Shown here: one piece after another, positions 21,601 to 31,835 of the stretch
Numbering within the stretch: the stretch's first letter is position 1
Layout of the letters: each line of letters begins with the position of its first letter
From: Haplomitrium mnioides
Taxonomy: Eukaryota > Marchantiophyta > Haplomitriopsida > Calobryales
Length of the DNA: 37,448 nt
NCBI GenBank assembly: GCA_049999725.1
Contig: JBNGIS010020363.1
Location: 1 to 37,448, forward strand
Reading direction: 5' to 3'
Position numbers and translations under genes: made by a program
Notes under the pieces: generated by a model
What the model saw: only the letters and a program-made list of their open reading frames with translations
What the model was told of the DNA's origin: nothing
Databases searched by the model: none

Positions 21601-21931
21601 TTTCCATTTATAAATTTTTGCAAAACTAATGTAGCTCAAAAGACAACATGCTTTGTTTTTTTTTATCTATTCTATCTAGGTTTGGAGTACAACCCGCAAC
21701 CGTCGACACGTATTCAGGAACACGCAAAGCCACAACAACATCAAGAGATATAGCAACTCGAAGATCACAATGGCAAAGGATGAAACCTAGAGAAAATGGA
21801 AAAAAATTTGCCCTGATTGTTTTTTATATAAGTGTCAGTTGCTTGTTTTAGACCTAGTAGCTTTTTATTAGAGCTTTGGAATCGATGAACATGCAATCTC
21901 AAAATGAGAAAAACTCATATGAGAGTCAAGG
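18624..21931. repeat. ~550-bp tandem repeat array, middle piece
   Basis: Main part of the array. Unit cores (CAAAACTAATCTAGCTT or variants) lie near 18684, 19235, 19788, 19934, 20479, 21076 and 21621, giving spacings of 551, 553, 146, 545, 597 and 545 bp. The 146-bp unit is an internally deleted copy: text jumps from CAACCCACAAC near 19863 to a late-unit AAAATAGAGTT. Units are clearly diverged from each other, so the array is old. Each carries a GGGTTCAAGTCC-like motif and a purine-rich GGAAAAA tract. Frames such as 19250-19468 or 20782-20985 follow the repeat and are not considered genes. Confidence 0.9.
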
Positions 21932-22317
21932 TATAATAGTACAAGCATAATGTTGTGCTATTTACAAGAAAATAGAGAGGAGTGAAGTGACTTCGAAGTA
22001 ACTTTTAGAGCTTTTTGGTTTTAAATTAGAAGTAACTTCTAAATGATCAATTTTAGGGTTGAAATTGGAAGTGACTTCTAAATGATCAATTTTAGAGTTG
22101 AAATTGGAAGTAACTTATAAGTGAAGAAAGAAGAATGACACCTTCTGTAATGTAAATAGAAGGGCTTCATAGCCTCACTCCTTATTCTAGAGTTCCTCTT
22201 AGCTCGATTTAGCTTTTTGGTTAGGATTTGACTTGCACTCTTGGCTTTTACTTGCCTATTGGCTTGAGTTGCATAATTCTATTATCATTGTTGAGTTGGA
22301 GTTTGAGTTTTTTTACA
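21932..22317 (+). repeat. Chromovirus 5' LTR (386 bp)
   Basis: Shares with 29105-29481 the blocks GTACAAGCAT, ATGTTGTG, GATCAATTTTAGGGTTGAAA, TTATAAGTGAAGAAAG, ATGACACCTTCT and TGCACTCTTGGCTTTT. The start is TATAATAG where the 3' copy has TGTAGTGG, so the terminal TG has mutated. It ends TTTTTTACA. Within it a ~45-bp segment (TTCTAAATGATCAATTTTAG and GTTGAAATTGGAAGT) is present twice in tandem at about 22036-22125, but only once in the 3' LTR. Confidence 0.85.
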
Positions 22318-22318
22318 T

Positions 22319-22331
22319 TGGTATTAGAGCT
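22319..22331 (+). other. Primer-binding site (tRNA-iMet type)
   Basis: TGGTATTAGAGCT, one base after the LTR end, differs at a single C-to-T position from the TGGTATCAGAGC complement of plant initiator-Met tRNA. This fixes the 5' LTR boundary and element orientation. Confidence 0.85.
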
Positions 22332-22339
22332 ACGGTTCT

Positions 22340-22956
22340 TTTTGGTAGAATAGAGAATCAAGAAGCAAAGATTCAATTGATGCAACAACAAATTGAACAT
22401 CTTTCTCATCTTTTAGAAGTTAAAATGCAAATGGGAAAATGGCACATTTTTAAGAAGAAGAAATTCATGTGCGGTTTCCCAAACCAAAAGCATATAATAT
22501 GAAGGAGGTTCCTAGCACATTTGAGAATTTCTTGTTTGATTGCGAGCAATAGTTTGAGGCTACAAATATTAGAGAGGATAGTTGAACAATTCTATTAGCT
22601 ACAAGTCAAGTGGAAAGAGTGGCAAAAACATGGTGAAGATATTAAATTGAGCAACCTCAACGTGGATTTGTTGCTCAAATTGCTTCTTTGCTAGAGCTCA
22701 AAAAAGCGATGAATTAAAGATTTACTATTCTAAATGCTCCAAAAGGTACAAAAGATTGATTGGCAGAATTGAAGCAACTTGGTATTGTGAGGAGCTATGT
22801 TACGCAATTTCTGAGCATCATTATGGAAATTCCTACTATATGCGAGGGAGAAGCTTTAGATTGCTTTGTTCAAGGATTGAAGCCTCACACTATAATGGAA
22901 ATGACAATGAGAGAGGCCTCTCAACTACAAGAAGCAATGCTTATAGCTGAACAATA
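22340..22956 (+). pseudogene. Chromovirus gag remnant
   Basis: Readable Gag text: a coiled-coil-like QLMQQQIEHLSHLLEVKMQM near 22374-22433, FENFLFDCEQ at about 22525, ATSQVERVAKTW at about 22602-22635, and a longer frame at about 22760-22956 with LKQLGIVRSYVTQFLSII, ICEGEALDCFVQGLKPHT and REASQLQEAMLIAEQ. This matches the retrotransposon Gag capsid domain. Interrupted by several stops; no intact zinc knuckle was found downstream. Confidence 0.75.
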
Positions 22957-23299
22957 AGACTCACTGCTAACAACTATCAAAGCTAGGCCACACTCACAAC
23001 AAGCTTTAATAAATGTTTGTGTGCCACCAAATGAGGATGTACCTATGGAGATTGATGCAACACAAAGAGTGGCACTCACTGATGTAGAGTGTAAGAGCCT
23101 ATGCCAAAGTGGAGGATGTTTTTTTTGTTGACAACTTGGTTATATGATTTCAAATTGCCTACGTTGATAAGGTTGACTATGCAATCTTGTTTATGCAAAA
23201 TTTGTTGAAGAAAAAAACCTAGGAAATAAGAGACTTCAGTAAAATCAGTCGAGTAATTTACTTAGAGATCAGTTCCAATAGAATTAAAAGCTCGACAAG

Positions 23300-24680
23300 A
23301 ATTCAAAGCACCTTGTTTCATCTAGATGGTTTGGTTGATGAGCATTGGTGTAGAGTGTTGGTAGAATATGAAAGTTTTAAAAACTCATATCATTGCACTT
23401 TGCGAAGAAAATCAATGCTTAAACTTTGTTTATTAAGGAAAGTTTTGTTATTATCACTGATGGCAAGAAACATGAAGTGTTCCACTCGCACAAGCTGTTT
23501 TTTCTATGGATTGCAAAGAGTATGAAAAACTATGGACTTTGTTATTACACTTGTATAATATGATATTATTTTAGGCTTGCTTTGACTTGAAGATCAATCC
23601 GCTCAAGTTGACTGGGAAAAACAAAAAATTCCAGTTACTTTACTAGGAAAGAAATTTCTTTGAGAGCGTCCAACATTATTTGTGAAGGAGGCCCAAATCA
23701 GTTCAGCATAAGGCTTTGATGGTGAAAGCGTTGCATGTCTTTGTTGTGTGGATCAAGCCTATCGTAAACTTGAATAAAAAGGGAAGGAAATCTGTATCAA
23801 CCTCAATGATTGATGATATTGTGAAGGAGTTTACAGATGTGTTTCCAGATTACTTGGCAAAAAGGTTGCCAGATGACCGAAGAATACCCTTTTTGATTGA
23901 GTTGATACTAGGAATTACTCCTTAAAATCAATCTATGTATAAGTTTTCACCACAAGAGTTGGAAGAGTTTTGCAAGACCTTGACGGATCTTTTTTAGAAG
24001 GATTTCATTCAGCATAGTGCTTTGTCTTGGGGTGCACTGATATTCTTTGAACCAAAGAAAGATGGTGGATTTTGTCTTTGTACAGATTTTTGCGGTTTGA
24101 ATAATCAAACAATAAAGAATGCTTATCCTTTACCACGTATTGATGATTTGTAGGATCAATTGAGTGGTACACGACTCTTTTCCAAGCTAGATCTTTGAAG
24201 TGAATATTGACAAATTCTTGTCAAGCAAAGTGATATGCTCAGAACAGTTTTCCATACAAGGGATGGGTATTTTGGGTGGAAGTTCTTCATATTTGGCTTC
24301 ACTAATGCTCCAACCATATTCATGGATCAAATGCATCAAATATTTGATGGGTTATTGGGTAAGTCAGTTTTGATATTCTTGGATGATATTCTTATTTTTA
24401 AGAGAGACTTAAGTTGAGCATCACAAAAATTTGAAAGAAGTATTGCAAAGGTTACAAAATTGGAAGTTTTATTGCAAGAGATCCAAGTGCTAATTGGGGA
24501 ATCAAGAGGTTACTAACATAGGGTATAAGGTGTCTGCGAATGGCATCAAGATAGAAGAAGAAAAAATTAAGGCTATCACACAACGACCAACACCATAGGA
24601 GGCTAAGAATGTTAGAGCTTTCAATGGATTGGGAAGCTTCTATATGCAATTCATCCATTATTATTTGCATATTGTTACAC
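23300..24680 (+). pseudogene. Chromovirus protease-end and reverse transcriptase remnant
   Basis: Decayed protease-side text to about 23700, then RT in frames broken by isolated stops: EFTDVFPDYLAKRLPDDR at about 23826-23880, [33 protein letters not shown] at about 24024-24075, [11 protein letters not shown] at about 24117, DQLSGTRLFSKLDL at about 24155-24196, and an uninterrupted block at 24235-24417 with GYFGWKFFIFGFTNAPTIFM and the catalytic FLDD at 24376-24387. The catalytic Asp pair survives. Interruptions elsewhere make it inactive. Confidence 0.85.
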
Positions 24681-25200
24681 CACTTATAGAGAAGCTAGGG
24701 AAAGAGGTCAAGTTTCAATGAGCCACCAAAGAGCAAGCGACATTTCAACCACTCAAAGATGCAATATCTTCTTGTCCTATTCTATAGCCATGTGATCCAA
24801 AGTCATGATGCATAATTGATTTGAATGCTTCTAAATTTGCTATTGGAGTAGTTTTGCACTAAGAGTTTGAGTATAGACTTCATCCAATTGCCTTCATGTC
24901 ATGCCAATTAAATACAGTGGAGAGAAATTATTCTATAAGGGATTGAGAGCAATTGCCAATGGTCTATGCACCAAAGAGTGGAGATATTATCTCTTAGGAA
25001 GGTATATACCTATGTGTATAGATCACAAGTCATTGTTACAAGCGATCTATTTGGAAAATATGACAAGTCGTCATCATAGATGAGAAGATCAATTGCAACT
25101 CTTTGATATCAAGCTAGAGTACAAGTTTAGAAGGTTCCACACCATTTTTTAAGCATTGTCATGAAGGTCGAATCACCGAGTGAATATAATAGAGGGGGTT
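24681..25200 (+). pseudogene. Chromovirus RNase H remnant
   Basis: IIDLNASKFAIGVVLH at about 24814-24861, HPIAFMSCQLN at about 24883-24914, then in a shifted frame text corresponding to ERNYSIRD and ALPMVYAPKS (about 24920-24980) and the IDHKSLLQAI block at 25018-25047. These are the expected order of gypsy RNase H motifs. Frameshifted and not functional. Confidence 0.75.
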
Positions 25201-25399
25201 AACATTAACACATAACATCTGAATGAGGCAATTAGTGGAAGTTATCACCAAAAACTACAAGAAGATGCATTTTTAGTCTTGTTTGGGTACAATTGATAGC
25301 TAAAAATAGCAAGTATCATTTGTTTTCTATTTGAAATGGCATTCTATATTAAGGCCATCAAATATATGCTCCACAAGATGATACAATTTGAATGGCTCG

Positions 25400-26146
25400 T
25401 TTACAAAAAACACATCACATTCTTATCTTAGGGCATCTTCGAGTACATAAAACTATTGGGTTACTTTAACACACTTGATGGTTGCGTAACTTGGTTAGAG
25501 ATGTTCATGGTTTTGTTCCTTTGTGTCTGAGTTGTCAATGAAACAAGGCTTCTAATCAAAAACCAATGGGACTTTTTCATCCACTACCAATTTCTACCCC
25601 TCGTTGGGAACATGTAAGTTTGGATATTGTCATTTCACTTCCAACAATGCCTCGTGGGTTTACTGCCATTGTGGTGTTGGTAGACAAGCCCAACAAGTAG
25701 ATTCATTTAGCACCAACAATACATACAGTAGAGGCTTTACAATCGGCCAAAATTATATTGATACTATCTTCTATCATGATGGAATGCCCAAGATGTTAAT
25801 ATTTTATAGGGATCAATGTTTCACTAGAAAGTTATGGCAATAGTTGTTCAAGCTTTTAAGAACCAAACTCTCTATGCCTATTGCTTATCATTCTCAAACA
25901 GATGGGAAAACAAACGCACTTATCACACTATGGAGGATATGCTTCGCGCGCTCATGAATGTTCATCACACTAATTGAGCTATATAGTTTATTACAAGCTA
26001 TGGAGTTCACCTAGAACAACTCTAAAAAACAAGTACTCAGTTTTCTCCTTTTTTTTTAATTCGGGTCAATATCCTCTTGTTTCTGATGGTTTGCTTTCTC
26101 CATCTTTTTCCAATGTTTCAAGTATTTCAATCTTTTTGTCTTATTT
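25400..26146 (+). pseudogene. Chromovirus integrase remnant, first part
   Basis: Zinc-finger end with VPLCLSC near 25515-25537, then LFHPLPISTPRWEHV at about 25570-25612, the first catalytic-core region ISLPTMPRGFTAIVVLVDK at about 25632-25690, YRDQCFTRKLWQ at about 25808-25843 and SQTDGKTN at about 25894-25917. The usual Glu after the last block is not seen. At about 26040-26100 the FNSGQYPLVSDGLLSPSFS block is reached. The frame is then cut at 26147-26151 by the solo LTR and resumes at 28541. Confidence 0.8.
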
Positions 26147-26151
26147 ATCTT
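26147..26151. repeat. Second solo-LTR target-site duplication, left (ATCTT)
   Basis: ATCTT directly precedes TGTCACACCCC and is repeated exactly at 28536-28540 after the terminal TTGACA. Confidence 0.8.
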
Positions 26152-28535
26152 TGTCACACCCCTCTCTTTGGTCATTATTGCCAAAAGAGCCAATCCGAGG
26201 AAAAATAGGCGATATAAAGTTAGAGGGTCTTTTATGAGACGGCCTCGAAACCCGATTTATATCTTCTACACACTAACGACTGTACATTGCATGGCCATAC
26301 ACTCACTCAACACCAACTCTAAGCACCACAACCACTCCTCTTCAAACACAAACCCAAGCCAAAACCAATTCCACTTAGATATGCCTTTCTAGTTGCCAAC
26401 CATTCTTGCTAGGGATCTGCTTCCAAACCTTCATATATACACTATCCCAAAAGGGGAAAAGTACTTACAAGACTACTCCAAAGGACAAACGCAAATTTTG
26501 CACAACAAAATATAGGGGTCAGCTACTCCAGCACCTTAAGTGCACCCTCACCACATACTCTACTACTCTACAGAGTCTCTAACACTTATTCACAATTATA
26601 CAACACAATTTATAAACATATCTACACTATTCACTTGACACAAATGCAGAGCACCATCGGCAAGCAACTCTTATCACAACTAGAGTCTCCTCTACTGCAC
26701 TTTGCACTCATGATTGCCCACTCACACATGTGTCTCTAGATAGTTTACTTGCCTCCATCGCTAGAAAGGATTGGATTCATTTCCGCAAGCTCGAATGAGG
26801 TATGTTTAACTTCCATCATTGAAAGACAGTCCTGCCAACTGTTGAAACCCACTCTACTCGAGACCTTGACGGGGTCTTCTATGTAGTGCCCAACACTAAC
26901 GCAACCACCCCTTGCCTTCGGCCCCCTTTGAAATTCTAACCAACAGCACCCTCCAATGCTATTGGGGCTGATTCTCACGAATCACGATTTCAAACCGAGT
27001 ACACTCTCTTCTCCTTCGAGTATTGATCCACCTCTGAACGTTGGTCTACCCTTGAAAATGAGTTCACTTGGATTGCATGAGCCTCTAGGGCCTCCTACCT
27101 AGCCATTCTCGGCACCCCTCTAGTCCACCTCCACTTCTTTGACCCTCAAACGCAAGTACACTCGCTTCAATTGAGTGTCACTAGAATACACTCTCTACTC
27201 CTTGCTTTCCCCTTGCACATGATCTTCAATGACACATCCCAATCGACCTCCCAACCTCAAGACGTCATTAGCGTCCTCAACAATGCATCTCTGTATAACC
27301 TTGTGCACATCCACACTTTGTTAATTGCACCAACAACTACCTCATGATCACTCACTCAACCTCAATGCCTTGCCGACAACATTGAGAGATGCTTCAATAC
27401 ACTCATTTGTGCACTTCCACACTTTGTCTACTTTCTCTAACCCCTCACACTTTGAACTGAGGATACTTTTTACTCCCAACTTGTTTGTCTCTTCCTTGCA
27501 TATGTTTCCATCTTGACCTTTTGCTAGAAAGCTTCTCTGTCAGACGATAGTGAGCATGTGCCGCCTTAATTCAAACTCTGTATATAGTGCTCAAGAGATG
27601 ACATATGTCTTAAGAATGCTGAAGATCGGCTATCCGATGAATTGATTAAATGAAGATAAGATCAACTCGATCTGAAAAGGAATTTTAAAATGATCTGATG
27701 AGCCTGATTGGACTAGACATGTGACAATAGAGCCAATCACCAATAGTAGACCCTGATGAACAACAACATATACTGATGAGCAACGGTAGCTTTGATAGTC
27801 AACTTTGATAGCTGACTTACTCCAATGGAGCGTCGTCCAACGCCATCTTCCAAGGGAAAGTTGGACCATCGCGCTCGCACAAAAATGGACAACTTTGTAT
27901 AGTTAGTTCCAAAGCTTGACTAGACTTGATAGAAACAACAAAACCTTGATAGAAGAATGAACTCAAAAGAATGAAATTTGTTGGACTTTGATCAAAGCCG
28001 TTGGCACCAAATGGAACATAGCATCCTCCAACACCTTGTGCTACTGCTACCTTCAAATGTCATCTCATTCTTTCTTCCTTTTGATTCTATTTGATTCCAA
28101 CTACGTTGAGAGAACCCTCCATTCTTCTCTTCCTTGAGCTTTATCACGACTTTGATAGCCAAGAATAAAAGATGTAGCTCTCTGCATTATCTAAAACTCT
28201 TGCTTTGTTGTCAAGTTGTTGATTTTACCCGTGCTCTTCCAATCTTTGAATCCTAGCCGTGAATCTTCTCCTCTTGAGATCGTTCCATCCTTAGCCTCCT
28301 TGCAATTCTCTTTGTAGTCTCTCTAGAGAGTATTTTGTCCTTCCATCATCCAAGTTTCGGCTTCTTCATTCCAATGCCCTTCTAAATGAGTAGTTGAACG
28401 ACCCCCTCTCCAAATCACTTACATTGGATACGCTAGTGCCTTTGGAGCATCTTCACATCTAAAAATAGAGAAATGCTTTGATGATGTTTCCAAACTTATG
28501 AAATTTTCATTAGTGCCTCTAGTCGTCGGTTGACA
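26152..28535 (+). mobile_element. Solo LTR nested in chromovirus integrase (2384 bp)
   Basis: Starts TGTCACACCCC and ends GTCGGTTGACA, so the termini form the short inverted repeat TGTCA/TGACA, bounded by a perfect ATCTT duplication. The start resembles many plant gypsy LTRs, and GCCTCGAAACCCG near 26244 also recalls such LTRs. No gag or pol is visible inside, so a solo LTR fits best; a short non-autonomous element without recognisable genes is the alternative. Base composition is C-rich on this strand, unlike its host element. Minus-strand frames at 26745-26978 and 27630-28056 show no family features. Confidence 0.8.
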
Positions 28536-28540
28536 ATCTT
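28536..28540. repeat. Second solo-LTR target-site duplication, right (ATCTT)
   Basis: Exact repeat of 26147-26151. The chromovirus integrase text resumes straight after it (ARCL-like text at about 28550). Confidence 0.8.
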
Positions 28541-29090
28541 CTTCTTTGCAAGGTGCTTGCAACCATAATACTATTACTCAAAATTGGCAAAAAATATATA
28601 TATTGATAGCAATCATGTTGATTCCTCTTATGTTTTATATGACCAAGTTATGTTATCTACTCATGATCTCCCATAGTCTTTAGATGCTCAAGTTTGTAAG
28701 CTATCTCATGCTTAGATTGGTCTTTTCTCTATTTCTCAAGTTATTTTGTCATTGCTTATAAACTTGATCTTCATTTTTCATATGAAGATTCATCTCGTGT
28801 TTCATGTCTCTAAACTTAAGCTTTTTGTTCTTATTCCATCTTCTTTTCCAAATCGTGTTCAACTTCCTCTTCCAACAATTGTTCTTAATGATCATAAAGA
28901 ATTTGAAGTGGACCATATTTTGGCAAAAATAGTTGCCAAGTAAGGGAGACATCCAAGTTCAATACAAGGTTTTGTGGATAGGCTATTTACTTCATGATGC
29001 TACTTAGGAACCTTTTTAAAACCTTGAGAATGTTCAAGAAGTTATTCAGTTATTTGAAAGTTGCAGCAATAATAAGGATGTCATCGATTA
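28541..29090 (+). pseudogene. Chromovirus integrase C-terminus and chromodomain remnant
   Basis: Resumed integrase: VLYDQVMLSTHDLP at about 28633-28675; a GPF-type block (IGLFSISQVI) at about 28715-28745; then MKIHLVFHVSKLKLF at 28782-28827, the usual end of gypsy integrase. EFEVDHILAKIVAK at about 28899-28940 starts a chromodomain-like tail, followed after a stop by shifted text including the expected TWEP-like region near 29003 and an NVQEVIQLF-like frame at about 29030-29056. In intact chromoviruses this domain binds modified histones and steers insertion. Here it is broken by stops and a frameshift. Confidence 0.75.
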
Positions 29091-29104
29091 GAGGGCAAGG
29101 ATTA

Positions 29105-29481
29105 TGTAGTGGTACAAGCATGATGTTGTGTTATTTATAAGAAAATATGGAGAAGTGAAGTGCATTCAATGTTATTTTTAGAGCTTTCAGGGTTGAAATT
29201 AGAAGTGACCTCCAAGTGATCAATTTTAGGGTTGAAATTAGAAAGGACTTATAAGTGAAGAAAGAGAGATGACACCTTCTTTTCTTGTATAAATTCAAGG
29301 GATTTTTAGCCCCACTCCTCATCCTAGAGTTCCTTTTAATTCAATTTAGCTCTTTTGTTGCTTGGCTTTAGCTTGCACTCTTGGCTTTTGCTTGCTTATT
29401 GGCCTTGAGTTGCATAACTCTATTAGAGTTATCTTGGAGTTGTTACTCAATTGAATGTTGGACTTTGATTTCTTTTATACA
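29105..29481 (+). repeat. Chromovirus 3' LTR (377 bp)
   Basis: Starts TGTAGTGGTACAAGCATG after a purine-rich AGAGGGCAAGGATTA and ends CTTTTATACA. It aligns with 21932-22317 along its length, with point differences and small indels, and lacks the short internal tandem duplication seen in the 5' copy. Confidence 0.85.
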
Positions 29482-29780
29482 AGAGCACAGTTCAAGCAAA
29501 ACTTGGACTTAAAATAAGGAGCTATAGAAAATGAAAATGCATGGGGTTCAAGTCCCGTAGAGGAACAAGGGGGAAAATGAGTAGCAGCAAATATGGTAGA
29601 GCAAAGGAGAAAAAAGAGTGAGAGTAGTATAAGGAAAATGAAAAAATGGAAAAAATGAAATTTTGGCAAAAATTATCCCAAATTAATCTAGCTCAAAAGG
29701 CCTTGTACTTTTTTTTTTTAAAATCTTTTTTCAGATGACAACCCACCTTAGCTTGGAGGATATCTCGCCTTGATTTGTCA
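29482..29780. repeat. ~550-bp tandem repeat array, right piece
   Basis: Begins AGAGCACAGTTCAAGC, which continues the unit cut at 21931. It has GGGGTTCAAGTCCC at 29543 and the last core, ATTTTGGCAAAAATTATCCC, near 29660-29700. A short TTAGCTTGGAGGATATCTCG block at about 29750 is the last array-like wording before unrelated sequence. Confidence 0.8.
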
Positions 29781-30040
29781 ACAAATAGCTTTCCCAATTC
29801 AGCCCAAAGCCCTAGCATAGGTCAAATAGGGGTCATGGAAGTATTATATCTTGAAAGGCTTAGGAGGGAAGTGCTTTATGCACCACCCTACTTTATATGT
29901 TTGACTTATGGGATAAGTTGAGCCCCTCTCATGACTCCACTCTCATTTAGGGACCTTCTACGTTGGCAATAGCATTAAAATACAAAGTTTTTTTTAAATT
30001 CTCAACCATTGTTGCTGATTTTTGTCATGTTGAGAGCACA
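29781..30040. other. Right flank of array, no gene
   Basis: Noncoding. It contains ACTTATGGGATAAGTTGAG at about 29904, related to 9660-9680 in the copia leader (see the finding). No other structure. Confidence 0.4.
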
Positions 30041-31835
30041 ATTTAAAGTTCTTTCTATCACAACTAGTTTGAGGGAAAATGGTGAAGAAATGGGACTATA
30101 GTTTCCCCCGCAAGAATGCTGGTTTTTTGGTAGTAGAACCCCTTGTCAATAATTCATAGAATTGAGTGATGGGTTAGAAACCAATCGTTTTGATCTATGA
30201 CTTGTTGGAAAGAAAGTTTCAAGGCAAAAAAAGCTTCAAGTCAGATCCAATGCAATAAAAATCAAGTCAAACAAAGTTGTACCAAGGATGTTGGAGGTGT
30301 TGAAAGTTCAACCTCCTAGAGTTGTCCGAAATTGCTTTAAGGAAGAGAGCATTGAGGTCTCTACCAATCAGAAGTTCACATGTGGCTAGTAGCAAAGGAG
30401 TGCACACCCCATGAGAAAACTACGAGAGGACACTTGGGATGATTAGGAGGGGTGTATATGAATGTTGTGCTACAGAAATTTGCTCAACATCAACTTGACA
30501 AATCCGTTGATTGCCTAAGCTATTGGCAACCAAATTATGCACAAGAGGATCCATTGGAACCATCTTCACTAGGCATTTCTGTCAATGCTATTCAATCTTT
30601 GAAATTTTGCTAGCCCATAGATTGATTGGAGAATCTCTCAATTGCAGCCTGTGGATGATTTTCTACATCAAGGGTGCAAATTCTAGGAGGGATTTGACTC
30701 TTGGGGGGTATAGCTCCTAGGAAGCTTCATTGCTCATCAATCTCAAAAGGCTCTTGACCAGATGGAGGCAGCTTTCTAGAGATGGAGCTCTTAGACCATA
30801 TCAAGAGGACGAGAGTAGTTGTGAAGACTAGAGGTGTGCATAGGCCAGTAAAAGGAGGCAATCGTGGGAGGCATATCAATGGAGACCTGCCCCATGTTGC
30901 GTGGCCTAATAGGGGCTTTTTGCAAGGTCAAGACACACGTGCCACAAGTCTGATATAGTGTGTGCTCTGCACTTCTTCAGTGTGCCAATCCAACAGGCCA
31001 CTCTTGGATTTGGGCAACATTCATAATTCTGATTTGGGAGGAGGATCCACATTTCCTTGGCAGCCAATGGGAGTGTAATTATGGCTTCATGAGTTTTATG
31101 GCTAGTATCTTCCAATCTGTTAGTGGTGTCAAAGCAGGCCATAAAGAGGGGGCATCAAGGTTGAATGTAGATGTGAGAGAGTGTGTGGGTATTGATGGCT
31201 GAGAAGACCATCTCACAAGTGAGAAAGTAAAAGGTACTTGGACCCTTCAGGGAGTAGAGACAAAATTTATTCATGCTGGAGTGTGTGTGTGTGGGGAGTT
31301 GGGTGTGCTCTCAGATTTTCAAAATTGAATTATTGTAGGCATGTTGTATAACAATCATAGTGATCTTAGTAAACCATTCTTGAGTTTGCATTTCAAGTTT
31401 TGCAATAAAGAGAAAAAATATAATCTCGTTGAGGGTTGCATACTATATCTGATGGTGTGGATTGCATGTGGTTGTAGCAGGTCCAGATCTGAAATCAGAT
31501 ATGAAAAACATAGTACAGGTCTGGTGTAGGGTCAAGGAAGAGAGAGAGGGTATTGGAGCCCCCTCCATGCTTCAAGGCAATAAGAAAAGCCTCTTCAACA
31601 AAGAGAAAGTGAAAAGATGGACTCCCGATCCAGCCATGGACCAGATTTGATCCCCCTCCCATGTTCTATCAAGAATAGAGTATACAAAGGAAAACATGGG
31701 AGATGCAGTGGAAAAGGCTCAGAATAGAGGTGAGGGCTGGCTGGTATGATCCTTGAAAGATGTGCAAACCCTCAGCTCAGGTCCAACACCCCTGACTACA
31801 ACAAGAGAGGGTGTGTCAGCTGGTGAAGTGAGGCA
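30041..31835 (+). pseudogene. Possible decayed coding remnants, unidentified
   Basis: Several plus-strand stretches have fewer stops than expected and protein-like wording: at about 30080-30150 KWDYSFPRKNAGFLVVEPLV; at 30960-31202 an 80-codon frame with GHSWIWATFIILIWEEDPHF; the same frame continuing past single stops to about 31330 and again at 31341-31529; and at about 31462-31835 a frame with VKEEREGIGAPSMLQGNKKS and only two internal stops. I cannot assign a family. A non-LTR (LINE) or gag-like source is possible given the surroundings, but no diagnostic motif (endonuclease, RT, zinc knuckle) is visible. The call rests on reading-frame length only. Confidence 0.25.

Larger units (their letters stand above)
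21932..29481 (+). mobile_element. Ty3/gypsy chromovirus LTR retrotransposon, decayed
   Basis: A full-span gypsy element (7.55 kb, of which 2.4 kb is a nested solo LTR) inserted in the 550-bp array. LTRs lie at 21932-22317 and 29105-29481, and a tRNA-iMet type primer site is at 22319. Coding order is gag, (protease), RT, RNase H, integrase, then a chromodomain-like tail, which places it among plant chromoviruses. Flanks (GAGAGTCAAGG on the left, AGAGCACAGTTCAAGC on the right) join into ordinary array-unit text, and core-to-core distance across the cut is 310 + 185 bp, near one unit. The target-site duplication is not clean. All domains contain stops and frameshifts. Confidence 0.9.

Noticed and set aside
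27630-28056. Two minus-strand frames of 79 codons
   Set aside because: Inside the second solo LTR, overlapping each other, no recognisable motif.
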